A DNA stretch of 37,319 bases from the NCBI GenBank assembly GCA_025359905.1, contig JANYDF010000124.1:1-37319 (forward strand), given 5' to 3'. This document shows positions 1 to 7,900 of this stretch, one piece after another. The stretch is from Rhodospirillales bacterium (GTDB lineage Bacteria; Pseudomonadota; Alphaproteobacteria; Acetobacterales; Acetobacteraceae). Within the stretch, counting starts at the first letter, position 1. The number at the start of each line of letters is the position of its first letter. Under the pieces are notes generated by a model. The model was given only the letters and a program-made list of their open reading frames with translations, ran no database searches and had not been told where the DNA came from. Both the position numbers and the translations under genes were made by a program.

Positions 1-1
1 G

Positions 2-1006
2 GTCGCGGCGTTGGCTCCGGCCCCAGCACCCGCCCCGGCGCCCGCCGCCGCCCCGGTGGCCGCCCCGGTGGCCGCCCCGGTGGCCGCTGCTAGTGCCGCA
101 CCCATCGCAGCACCCAGCGCCGCACCCGCCGCCGCGCCCGCCGCCGCTCCGGTGGCCGCCCCGGTCGCGGCCCCGGCGGCGGTGCAATCCCATGCGCCGC
201 AGGTGCTGGCCGCCGCCGACTCCGGCGCTGCCGCACTGCGCCCGCAAATCGCCGCCGCCCTTCAGCAAGCGCATTGCGCGCTGGCCGGGGCCGATGTGCC
301 GGACGACGGCCCGATTGTGTTGAGCGGCGCCAGCGGCGACCCGGATGGGTTGCGCGCGCAAATCGCCGCCGCCGCCGGTGGCCGCGACGTGCAGTGGCGC
401 GGCGAGAGCGTGCGCGCCACGTTATGCAAGGCGCTGGAGGTGATGCACGGCGTGACCCAGTCCCAGACCCAAACCCAAACCCAAACCCAGACCCAGACCC
501 AGACCCAGACTGGGACGGCGGGCGGCGGCCTGATGATCGACATGGGCAGCCGCGCCGGGGTGGCGCTGCGCGAGGATGAACTGATCCAGCCGCGCATCGT
601 CATGCCGGACTTCACCGGCTATCTGCGGCTGGACTACGTGGCCAGCGACGGCACGCTGGCGCATTTCTTCCCCACCCAGGCCGACACCGGCCAGAAGGGC
701 CAGCGCATCGCCGCCCAGCCGTCGCGCCCGTTGGGCGCGCATGAGGCGCTGCCGCTGGGCAAGCCGGGCAAGGACAAATCCGGTGCCGAACTACCCGCCT
801 GGCCGGTCGGCGAGCCGTTCGGCACCGACATGATGATCGCCGTCGCCTCGTCCGCGCCGTTGAAGCTGACGGTGACGGCCAATTACGAGGACGAGAAGGG
901 CAGCACCGCCTATCTGGCCAAACTGAACCAGGAGATCGAGCGGTTGCAGCGCGCCGGCGAGAAGGTCACCGGCACGATTGCGCTGATCCACACGCGGCCG
1001 AAATAG
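2..1006 (+). CDS. DUF4384-like T6SS-associated protein, 5'-truncated by the window edge
   Basis: The frame is open from base 2, and the first possible initiator (TTG at 11) lies inside an Ala/Pro-rich stretch, so the true start is probably upstream of the window. About 334 residues are visible: an Ala/Pro/Val linker (first ~60), a compact domain with one Cys before and one after (LQQAHCALAG and RATLCKALEVM), a Thr-Gln repeat, then a C-terminal domain with YLRLDYVASDG, HFFPTQAD and EPFGTDMMIAVASS. The C-terminal motifs resemble DUF4384-type domains found behind kinase or linker modules in T6SS loci. It stops at 1004-1006 and overlaps the convergent metallopeptidase gene by 41 bp. Any kinase or other N-terminal module would be outside the window. 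No enzymatic residues are visible; its function is unknown, and a role in T6SS signalling or assembly is inferred only from its neighbours. Confidence 0.65.
   Translation, partial: VAALAPAPAPAPAPAAAPVAAPVAAPVAAASAAPIAAPSAAPAAAPAAAPVAAPVAAPAAVQSHAPQVLAAADSGAAALRPQIAAALQQAHCALAGADVPDDGPIVLSGASGDPDGLRAQIAAAAGGRDVQWRGESVRATLCKALEVMHGVTQSQTQTQTQTQTQTQTQTGTAGGGLMIDMGSRAGVALREDELIQPRIVMPDFTGYLRLDYVASDGTLAHFFPTQADTGQKGQRIAAQPSRPLGAHEALPLGKPGKDKSGAELPAWPVGEPFGTDMMIAVASSAPLKLTVTANYEDEKGSTAYLAKLNQEIERLQRAGEKVTGTIALIHTRPK
455..508 (+). repeat. 6-bp tandem repeat encoding Thr-Gln
   Basis: There are nine consecutive hexamers of the form ACCCAR (one starts with T), each encoding Thr-Gln or Ser-Gln, between the two domains of the DUF4384-like protein. 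The period is a multiple of three, so changes in copy number would lengthen or shorten the linker without shifting frame. Confidence 0.9.
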
Positions 1007-2216
1007 CGGCCGGAGCGGGGGGAATAATGGGTGCCAGCGACGGCGGCATCGCCTTGACCCAGCCATCCGGCATGCCGTGGCGGAACGCCGCTTCCAACTG
1101 GGTGCGGCGGGCGGCGGTCAGCCCCACGCCGGCGATGTCGAAGAATTCGTGGTCGTGGGTGAACATCAGGTAGGCTTGCATCTCGTTGACCGTCAGGTCC
1201 TCGTCGCTGGGCTCGTAGCCGTCGGCGGCGAGGAAGTGTTTCAGCGCCTCGCGCTCCTTGGCGGTCAGCGCGGTTTTCCAGAAATTACGCACATAGGCGG
1301 CGAAACGCGGCTCGGTGAAGAACGCGCCGTGCGATAGCTCGTGGTGCAGGATGGTGGCGCGCGCGGCGGGGGTGATGTCGGCGTCGGCCCCGGCGCGGCT
1401 GAGGCTGATCAGCGCGCCCTCGGGTTTGGCCGCTGTCAGCCAGCCAAGCTGGCGCAGCAATGCGCGCAGCCGTTCTTCCTGCGGCAACAATTTGATGCCG
1501 CCTTTGTCGGCCAGCGCGAAGAAGCGGACCAGTTCGGCGGCGGTGTAGTCGTGGCCGTAATAGTAGCTGGCCGTGGTGTCGCCGTGCGCCTTCACCGCCG
1601 CGTCCAGTTCGGCGTCGTTCAGCACCCGGTCGTGCGGCTGCCCGGCCTTTTCCACCAGGGCGGCGACCCGGTTCAGCGTCAGGCCCTGGTCCTGCAACGC
1701 CGGAAAATCCAGCACCACGATGGACGGCGCCGGGGCGAAGCGGAACACCGCCAGATCGGCTGCGGAATGCGCCGCGATCTCGGCCTCGGTGGCAGTTTTC
1801 AGCTCGAAGACCGGTAGTGTGGCGATGGGTGGCGCGGCGATGGGCGCGGCGGGCGCGGGGGCCGTGGGCGCCGGGCTGAGGGCGGCGAGTTTGGCGGGCG
1901 CGGGCGGCGGTTCCGCTGCCGGAGCGGACGCGGGCGTTGGCGGGGGCGTTGGCGGGGGCGTTGGCGGTTCCGCTGCCGGGGCGGGCGCTGGCGTTGGCCC
2001 GGCGGGCGACCCGGTGACGGCCAGGGCCGCCGGCGGCGGTGCCGGCGAGCCGCGCAGCAGCAGCCAGCCGCCGCCCGCCGCAAGCGCCACTACAACCAAC
2101 GCGGCGGCAATCAGGCCCCGTGGCGCGCCCCGCTTCGGCGGTGGCGGCGGGTTGCTGCCCGGCCGGGAGCGTTGGACAACGACGGTGGCGTCGTCATCGG
2201 GGCTTGGGTTGGGCAT
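966..2216 (-). CDS. Membrane-anchored putative zinc metallopeptidase (HELSH motif)
   Basis: This 416-residue protein is read from the ATG at 2216. An alternative ATG at 2249 adds 11 residues; neither has a clear ribosome site. Order of parts: a short acidic/Thr N-terminus (DDDATVVV, residues 7-14), a proline stretch, one hydrophobic segment (about 34-54), a ~100-residue Ala/Pro linker with PTPP repeats, then a globular domain. The domain carries HELSH at 292-296 within ILHHELSHGAFF, and a Glu at 345 in NEMQAY, about 50 residues later. HExxH plus a downstream Glu is the zinc-site pattern of gluzincin peptidases, so a periplasmic metallopeptidase anchored by its N-terminus is likely. The substrate is unknown; peptidoglycan-linked or T6SS-related targets are only guesses. 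It is divergent from tagF and convergent with the DUF4384-like gene (41-bp tail overlap). The open frame continues upstream to 2993, but that part is the shadow of tagF. Confidence 0.65.
   Translation of the reverse strand: MPNPSPDDDATVVVQRSRPGSNPPPPPKRGAPRGLIAAALVVVALAAGGGWLLLRGSPAPPPAALAVTGSPAGPTPAPAPAAEPPTPPPTPPPTPASAPAAEPPPAPAKLAALSPAPTAPAPAAPIAAPPIATLPVFELKTATEAEIAAHSAADLAVFRFAPAPSIVVLDFPALQDQGLTLNRVAALVEKAGQPHDRVLNDAELDAAVKAHGDTTASYYYGHDYTAAELVRFFALADKGGIKLLPQEERLRALLRQLGWLTAAKPEGALISLSRAGADADITPAARATILHHELSHGAFFTEPRFAAYVRNFWKTALTAKEREALKHFLAADGYEPSDEDLTVNEMQAYLMFTHDHEFFDIAGVGLTAARRTQLEAAFRHGMPDGWVKAMPPSLAPIIPPAPAAISAACGSAQSCR
1932..1967 (-). repeat. 12-bp tandem repeat in the metallopeptidase Pro-rich linker
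   Basis: Three exact copies of GGGCGTTGGCGG (plus-strand reading) encode a TPPP-type repeat in the periplasmic linker. A 17-bp block, GGCGGTTCCGCTGCCGG, flanks it on both sides (1909-1925 and 1963-1979), encoding repeated AAEPP. The linker has probably grown by slippage. Confidence 0.75.
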
Positions 2217-2375
2217 CGTCGGCGCCTGCGCAGGTGGTCCCGCAATCATACCGACGCCGGGCGGGTGCTGCGCAACCTTGTTGCATGCGCTGGCCGCCAA
2301 CGGCCTGTTGGGCGCTGGCACGGCGCGGCGGCGTGCCATAGGCTTGCCAGCAACGAATGAGACGGAGGGTGGCCG

Positions 2376-2996
2376 TTGGGCGGCGCAAATTCGGCGGCCG
2401 ATGCGGGGCTGTTTGGCAAGTTGCCCGCGCGCGGCGATTTCGTGCGCCTCGGCTTGCCCAGCGGCTTTGTCGCCGCCTGGGACGATTGGCTGCAGCAGGC
2501 GTTGCCGCACAGCCGTGCGGCGCTCGGCGGCGGCTGGCAGGACGCTTGGCTGGAAGCGCCGGTCTGGCGATTCGCGCTGGCCCCCGGCGTGTGCGGCCCC
2601 GGCGCCGTGCTCGGGCTGATGCTGCCCAGCGTGGACAGCGCCGGGCGCTATTTTCCGCTCACTTTCGCCGCCGTATGGCCGCCTGCCGATTGGCCCCCAC
2701 CCAAGGCGGCAGCCATGCCGGACGATGGCGCGGCGTGGCTGGAGGCCTGCGAGGCGGCCGGATTCGCCGCACTGGAATACGACAGCGGCCCCGAGCAGGT
2801 GCTGGCGCTGTTGCCGCCCGCCGCCAATGTCCCCAGCGTGAGCATTCCGCGCAGTGGTGCCCGCTGGTGGACCGCCGGTGCGCCGCGCGTCGCGGCGGCG
2901 GATTTCACCCTGCCCGGCCTGCCGGCCCCGGCGGCCTTCGCCATGATGCTGGACGAGCAGGCCGCACGGCCCGATATTGAGAGGCTTGCGCAATGA
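2376..2996 (+). CDS. tagF: TagF/ImpM-family T6SS regulator
   Basis: TagF proteins (ImpM, DUF2094) repress T6SS assembly post-translationally in Pseudomonas and Agrobacterium, acting opposite the Thr-phosphorylation pathway through Fha. The 206-residue product carries the family signature GLFGKLPARGDFV at its N-terminus, then RLGLPSGFVAAWDDWL, a Trp-rich middle (DAWLEAPVWRF) and GRYFPLTF, all typical. The start is TTG at 2376, chosen because GGAGGG at 2364-2369 sits 6 nt upstream and because it places the family motif close to the N-terminus. It is divergent from the metallopeptidase gene (159 bp between starts) and followed after 117 bp by the tpsB-type transporter gene. In many T6SS clusters tagF follows tssM; tssM is not in the window. 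Confidence 0.9.
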   Translation: MGGANSAADAGLFGKLPARGDFVRLGLPSGFVAAWDDWLQQALPHSRAALGGGWQDAWLEAPVWRFALAPGVCGPGAVLGLMLPSVDSAGRYFPLTFAAVWPPADWPPPKAAAMPDDGAAWLEACEAAGFAALEYDSGPEQVLALLPPAANVPSVSIPRSGARWWTAGAPRVAAADFTLPGLPAPAAFAMMLDEQAARPDIERLAQ

Positions 2997-3113
2997 CCAG
3001 CGGGCGCGGAACGCGATGCGAATGCCGAAAAATCAAAACGTTCGTCCGGGGCGCGACTTAATGTTATCTTTTGTCCAGCACGGTGAAGGGTCGGCCATGA
3101 GGGCGCTACAGCG
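2997..3113 (+). promoter_or_regulatory. Leader region upstream of the TpsB-TpsA-CHAT block
   Basis: This is an AT-richer stretch (about 3028-3072) in a very GC-rich setting, the most likely place for the promoter of the two-partner block. I see no convincing -35/-10 pair; TGTTAT at 3062-3067 is a weak -10 candidate. A six-codon reading frame (ATG 3097, stop TGA 3115-3117) has its own GAAGGG six bases upstream and overlaps the transporter start codon. It could couple or dampen initiation, or be chance. Confidence 0.35.
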
Positions 3114-4853
3114 ATGACCGCGACGAATTGGCGCGTGCGCGCCTATGTCGCGGGCGCGATGCTGCTGATCGCTGCGGCGTCGGCGATGCCGTGGGCCGCG
3201 CGCGCGCAAACCCCAGCGCCATCTCTCGCCCAGGTGCCGCAAGGCTCTCCCATTCCGCGCATCGCGCCGCAAGCCGCGCCGCCGGCCGCGCCGCCGCTGG
3301 CCCCCGCACCGCTGCCGCCTGCAGCGCTGCCCGCCGCCACCGTGGCGGTGAACAGCGTCGTGGTCGAAGGGGCGAGCGCCTATCCGTCCGCCACCTTGCT
3401 GGCGCTGGCCGCCAATCTGACCGGCCCGGCCACCAGCCTGAAAAATATCGAGGCGGCGCGGCGGGCGATTTTGCTGCGCTACCGCGACGGCGGTTATCCG
3501 TTCGTGGTGGTCAAGGCGCGGGTCGACAAAGGCGGCGTGCTGCATTTCGCCGTCGCCGAGGGCTACATCGCCGAGATCAAGCTGGCGGGCGATATCGGCC
3601 CGGCCGGCACCCTGGTGCTGCGCTTCCTGGAGCATCTGACCCAGGAGCGGCCGGTCAACAACGCCAGCATCGAATACTGGCTGCTGCTGGCGCAAAGCAT
3701 TCCCGGCGTGCAGGTGCAGCCGATCGTGCAGGCGTCCGAGCGCGAACCGGGCGCGTTCACCTTGATCGCCAAACTCAGCCGCCAGCAATACAGCGGCAAT
3801 CTGGCCATCGATAACCGCGCCTTCCGCAGCACCGGAACGGGCGAGGGGCTGCTGACGCTGGGCTTGAACAGCCTGACCTCGTTCGGTGAGCGCAGCGAGG
3901 CGTCGTTCTTTCTGGCCGGTCCCAGCGGGCGGCAGATCTTCGGGCAGGCCAGCGAGGAATTCCTCCTCGGCAGCCACGGCCTCGCGGTGCGGCTGTATGC
4001 GGGCACCGGCGACACGCTGCCGTGCTGCGATCTGGCCGCCATCGGCTACGACGGCAAAACCGTGGTGTATGGTGCCGAGGTGTCATACCCGGTGCTGCTC
4101 AGCCGTCAGCAGCAATTGCACGTGCGCGGCACGCTCGACGCGATGGATTCCGAAGCGATCGAGAACGGCGCGCGGGCCAGCGGCGACAGCCTGCGGGTGC
4201 TGCGCGCCGCAGCCGATTACGTGCTGTCCGACGTGGCGCTGGGCTCCAGCATGGCGGCCAGCAATCAGGCGTCGGTGCGGCTGTCCAAGGGGCTGCCGGT
4301 GCTGGGCGCGTCGTCCAACGGCCGGCCGGATGGCGGGCGGCTCAATCAGAACACCCATTTCGTCAAAATCAACGCCGAAGCGTCGCGCGATCAAACGCTG
4401 GCCACGCTGGCCGGCGGGCCGCGCATTTCGCTGTTCGGCCTGCTCGCCGGGCAGGAAAGCGGCGACATTCTGCCGTCGGCGGAAGAATTCTACCTCGGCG
4501 GCATGCGCTACACGCGCGGTTTCTACGCCGGCGAAGTCACCGGCGACCGGGCCTTCGCGGCGACGCTGGAATTACGGGCGTCGTTCGAATTCTCCACGGA
4601 TTTATTTGGCGCACCGGTCGATATCGCGCCGCAATTCTATGCTTTCTACGACTGGGGCGAGACATGGCAGAACCAGGCCACCGACGCCAACCACCGGGTG
4701 CGCAGCTTCGGCGGCGGGGTGCGCACCGGCATTACCCCCAATTTGCATTGGGATGTCGAAGCGGTGCACCGCGTCACCCGGCAGGTTGGCGGCGGCAATA
4801 CCAGCCCGGAAGCGGTGAACGCGCTGTACAGCCGGATCGTCGCCCAATTCTGA
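3114..4853 (+). CDS. Outer-membrane two-partner secretion transporter (TpsB, FhaC/ShlB family)
   Basis: This 579-residue Omp85-superfamily transporter is predicted to export the adjacent TpsA across the outer membrane. A signal peptide is evident at residues 1-31, with cleavage after ARA before QTPAP. A Pro/Ala-rich segment (to ~76) follows, where FhaC-type proteins carry a linker or plug helix. Two POTRA-like modules come next (~78-225, with NSVVVEGASAYPS and LLRYRDGGYPFVVVKARV). The remainder is a 16-strand-type beta-barrel ending in Phe, the usual BAM signal. The conserved loop-6 motif is seen as YTRGF at 466-470 within LGGMRYTRGFYAGE. The length matches the family. It is followed after 76 bp by the TpsA gene, which fixes the partner. 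The ATG at 3114 has GAGGG nine bases upstream. Confidence 0.93.
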   Translation: MTATNWRVRAYVAGAMLLIAAASAMPWAARAQTPAPSLAQVPQGSPIPRIAPQAAPPAAPPLAPAPLPPAALPAATVAVNSVVVEGASAYPSATLLALAANLTGPATSLKNIEAARRAILLRYRDGGYPFVVVKARVDKGGVLHFAVAEGYIAEIKLAGDIGPAGTLVLRFLEHLTQERPVNNASIEYWLLLAQSIPGVQVQPIVQASEREPGAFTLIAKLSRQQYSGNLAIDNRAFRSTGTGEGLLTLGLNSLTSFGERSEASFFLAGPSGRQIFGQASEEFLLGSHGLAVRLYAGTGDTLPCCDLAAIGYDGKTVVYGAEVSYPVLLSRQQQLHVRGTLDAMDSEAIENGARASGDSLRVLRAAADYVLSDVALGSSMAASNQASVRLSKGLPVLGASSNGRPDGGRLNQNTHFVKINAEASRDQTLATLAGGPRISLFGLLAGQESGDILPSAEEFYLGGMRYTRGFYAGEVTGDRAFAATLELRASFEFSTDLFGAPVDIAPQFYAFYDWGETWQNQATDANHRVRSFGGGVRTGITPNLHWDVEAVHRVTRQVGGGNTSPEAVNALYSRIVAQF

Positions 4854-4929
4854 GCTAGAGCCGGGGCGGCAACGCCAGGACGCAAAACGCTGGTACGAGA
4901 CAGGCCGCATGGCGGCCGAAGGAGCGGAG

Positions 4930-7900
4930 ATGGCGAAGCGGATCGGCGGCAAGGCGGCGGCTTCCAAGCTGGCAGGCAAGCCCGAGGCATTGCGGTTGCG
5001 TTTCGGTCTGCTCGGCACCACCGTGCTGCAAACAGCACTGCTGCTTGCTGTTCCGGCCAACGCGCAATTGGCGCCCAACGCCATGCCCAACGCCATGCCC
5101 AACGCCATGCCCAATGCCATGCCCACGGGTGGCACGGTGGCCGCCGGGCAGGCCAGCATCGCCCAGTCGAACGCCTTGACGCTGATCCAGCAGGGCAGCC
5201 AGCGCGCCGTCATCGACTGGACCAGCTTCAATATCGGCAGCCAGCACACGGTGCAGTTCCAGCAGCCGAACGCCTCGGCGGTCACGCTGAACCGCGTCAT
5301 CGGCGCCGATCCGTCGATCATCGCCGGGCGGATCACCGCCAATGGCGAAGTGATTCTGATCAACCAATCCGGCGTGGTGTTCGCGCACGGGTCGCAGGTC
5401 AACACCCAGTCGCTGCTGGTCTCGGCGTCCAACATCTCCAATCAGGCCTTCATGGCCGGCGGCGCGCTGCATTTCGACCAGCCGGGCAAGGCCACTGCCC
5501 GCATCGTCAACGACGGCAACATCACCGTGGGCCAGGCGGGGCTCGCCGCCCTGGTGGCGCCCTCGGTGGTCAATTCCGGCACCATCACCGCCCAGCTCGG
5601 CCGGGTGATCCTGGCCGGTGCGACGCGCTACGCGCTCGACCTGTACGGCGACGGCCTGCTGGCCATCGACGTCACCGGGCAGGTGCAGCAAGTGCCGTCC
5701 GGCGCGGACGGCAAGCCGGTGGCCGCCCTGGTGACCAACAGCGGCACCATTTTGGCCGAAGGCGGCACGGTGCAGCTTACCGCCGCCGCCGCCGATGGGC
5801 TGATCCAGACGCTGGTGCAGGCCGGTGGCCGCATCGCCGTGGACAACGCGGCCGGGCAGGGCGGCACGCTGGTGTTCGACGGCGTCGGCGGCTCGGTCAG
5901 CATCGAGGGCGTGCTGACCGCCACCGGGCAGACCGGCGGACAGGTGCAGGCGTTGGCCAGCAACGCGGTGACGATGGCGGCGGGCGCGCGCATCGACGCC
6001 TCCGGCCAAAGCCAGGGCGGCATTGTGGCGTTCGGCACCACGCTGGCGCGCGCCAAGGGCGGCGCGGGCGTCACCGGCCAGCGCATCGCGCAAACCGCGT
6101 CCATCGCCGCCGGGGCCAGCATTGCCGCCGACGCGGCCAATGCGTCCGGCCATGGCGGCGCCGTCACCGTGCTCAGCACCGGCAGCACCGCGATGCACGG
6201 CAGCATCACCGCGCGCGGCGGCACGGCGGGCGGCGGCGCGGTCGAGGTGTCGGGCACCGCCAATTATGTGCTCGACGGCATCGTCGATGTCAGCGCGCTG
6301 GGCGGCGCATCCGGCTCGATCCTGATCGACCCGGACACCATCACCATCGATAACGGCCCGTCGGTGCACGGCGCGTTCACCAGCGGCGGCGGCAGCACCT
6401 CGCTGCCGGTGGGCACCGATCCGGGCGCCAGCGATCATATCGCGGTGGCCGATCTGAGCGGGCTGACCGGTTCGGTGACACTGGAGGCGAAAACCTCCAT
6501 CGAAGTCGCCAAATCGCTGTCGATGCCGGCGGCGAGCGCGCTGACGCTGGATTCCGGCGGCGCCATCAGCGTCAACGCCGACATCGTGCTGGCCAGTGCG
6601 GGCAGCACGCTCAGCCTGATCGCGGGCGACGCGGCGATGGGCGGGCCGGGCAGCGGCAGCATCACCATCGGCAAGTTCAACCTGCAAGCCGATACCATCA
6701 GCCTGTCGGCCACCGGCACCGGCACCAGCGGCATCGTGCTGCAAAAGAACGCCAATGTGCAGGCGGCCACGCTGCTGCAACTGGCCGCCGGGTCCGGCGG
6801 CGTCAGCGAAGGTTCGGGCGCCACCATCGCCACGGCGGGGCTGGTCAGCGTTGGCGCCATCGGCGGCGCGGTGTCGCTGGCCGGCACCGCCAATGCGATC
6901 GCCACGCTGAACGGCTTTCAGGCCAGCGGCGCGATCACCCTGGTCAACGCGGCCGACCTGCTGATCGCAGGCCCGGTGCGCGCCACCGGCGGCGGCATCG
7001 GCGTGACCGAAACCAACGCCGTGAGCGGGACCGGCCACTTGACCATCAGCGGCGAGTTGTCCTCGGCCAGCGGCGTGACCGCGAGCGCCAGCGGGGCGAT
7101 CACGGTCAATGCCGGGGCCGCCGTGCTGGCGGCGGGCGCCAACCAGGGCGTCTCGCTGAGCGGGGATTCCTTCTCGCAAACCGGCGGCCTGATCGCCGCC
7201 AACGCAGACGTGGCGCTGAGCGTCACCCACAACCATGCGCTGGGCCAGACCGGCGGCAGCATCGCGGTGGCGTCCGGCAAGACGCTGACACTGACCGGCA
7301 AGACGCTGACACTGACCGGCAACACCTTCGCGGTGGGCGGCACGGTGATCGCACCCAGCGTCAGCGGCGCGCTGAGTGTGGACGGGGTTACCTTTACCTC
7401 GGGCGGCGGCAAGCTCACCGCAGGTGCCGGCAGCATCGCCAGCGGCACGCTGGACACCGCGATGACGCTGGATTTCGGCGCCCATGCGCTGACCATGAGC
7501 GGCGGCGCGCTGCTGACCACGGCGGATCTGCTGCTCGGCGGCCTGACCCAGACCGGCGGCGTGCTGGCGGCGGGCGGTGCGGTGACGGTGGGCAGCGGCA
7601 GCGCTGGCACCGCCGGTACGGCGGGTTCGGCGGCGGCCACGCCGCACGGCAGCTTCAGCCAGACCGGCGGCACGCTGCAAGCGGACGGCAATGTCGATAT
7701 CTGGTCGGCGGGTGCGGCGAGCTTCGGCGCGGGCCGTGTTGCGGCGGGCGGCACGGTGGGCGTGACCGCCAGCCTGGACGTGGCGCAGACGGCGGGCGTG
7801 GTGCAGGGCGCCGGCGGGGTGCATCTGCTCAGCCAGACCGGCAACGCCAGCCAAACCGGCGGCCTGCTGGCGGGCGGCACCAGCGCCGGGTCCGGCGTTC

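Noticed and set aside
455-508. Hexamer array as a CRISPR-like or protein-binding iteron
   Set aside because: It has no spacers, lies wholly within a coding frame as Thr-Gln codons, and is best explained as a linker repeat.
2217-2993. N-terminal extension of the metallopeptidase frame over tagF
   Set aside because: The extension is antisense to a clear TagF protein, has shadow composition, and the natural start with a cytosolic tail and membrane segment is at 2216.
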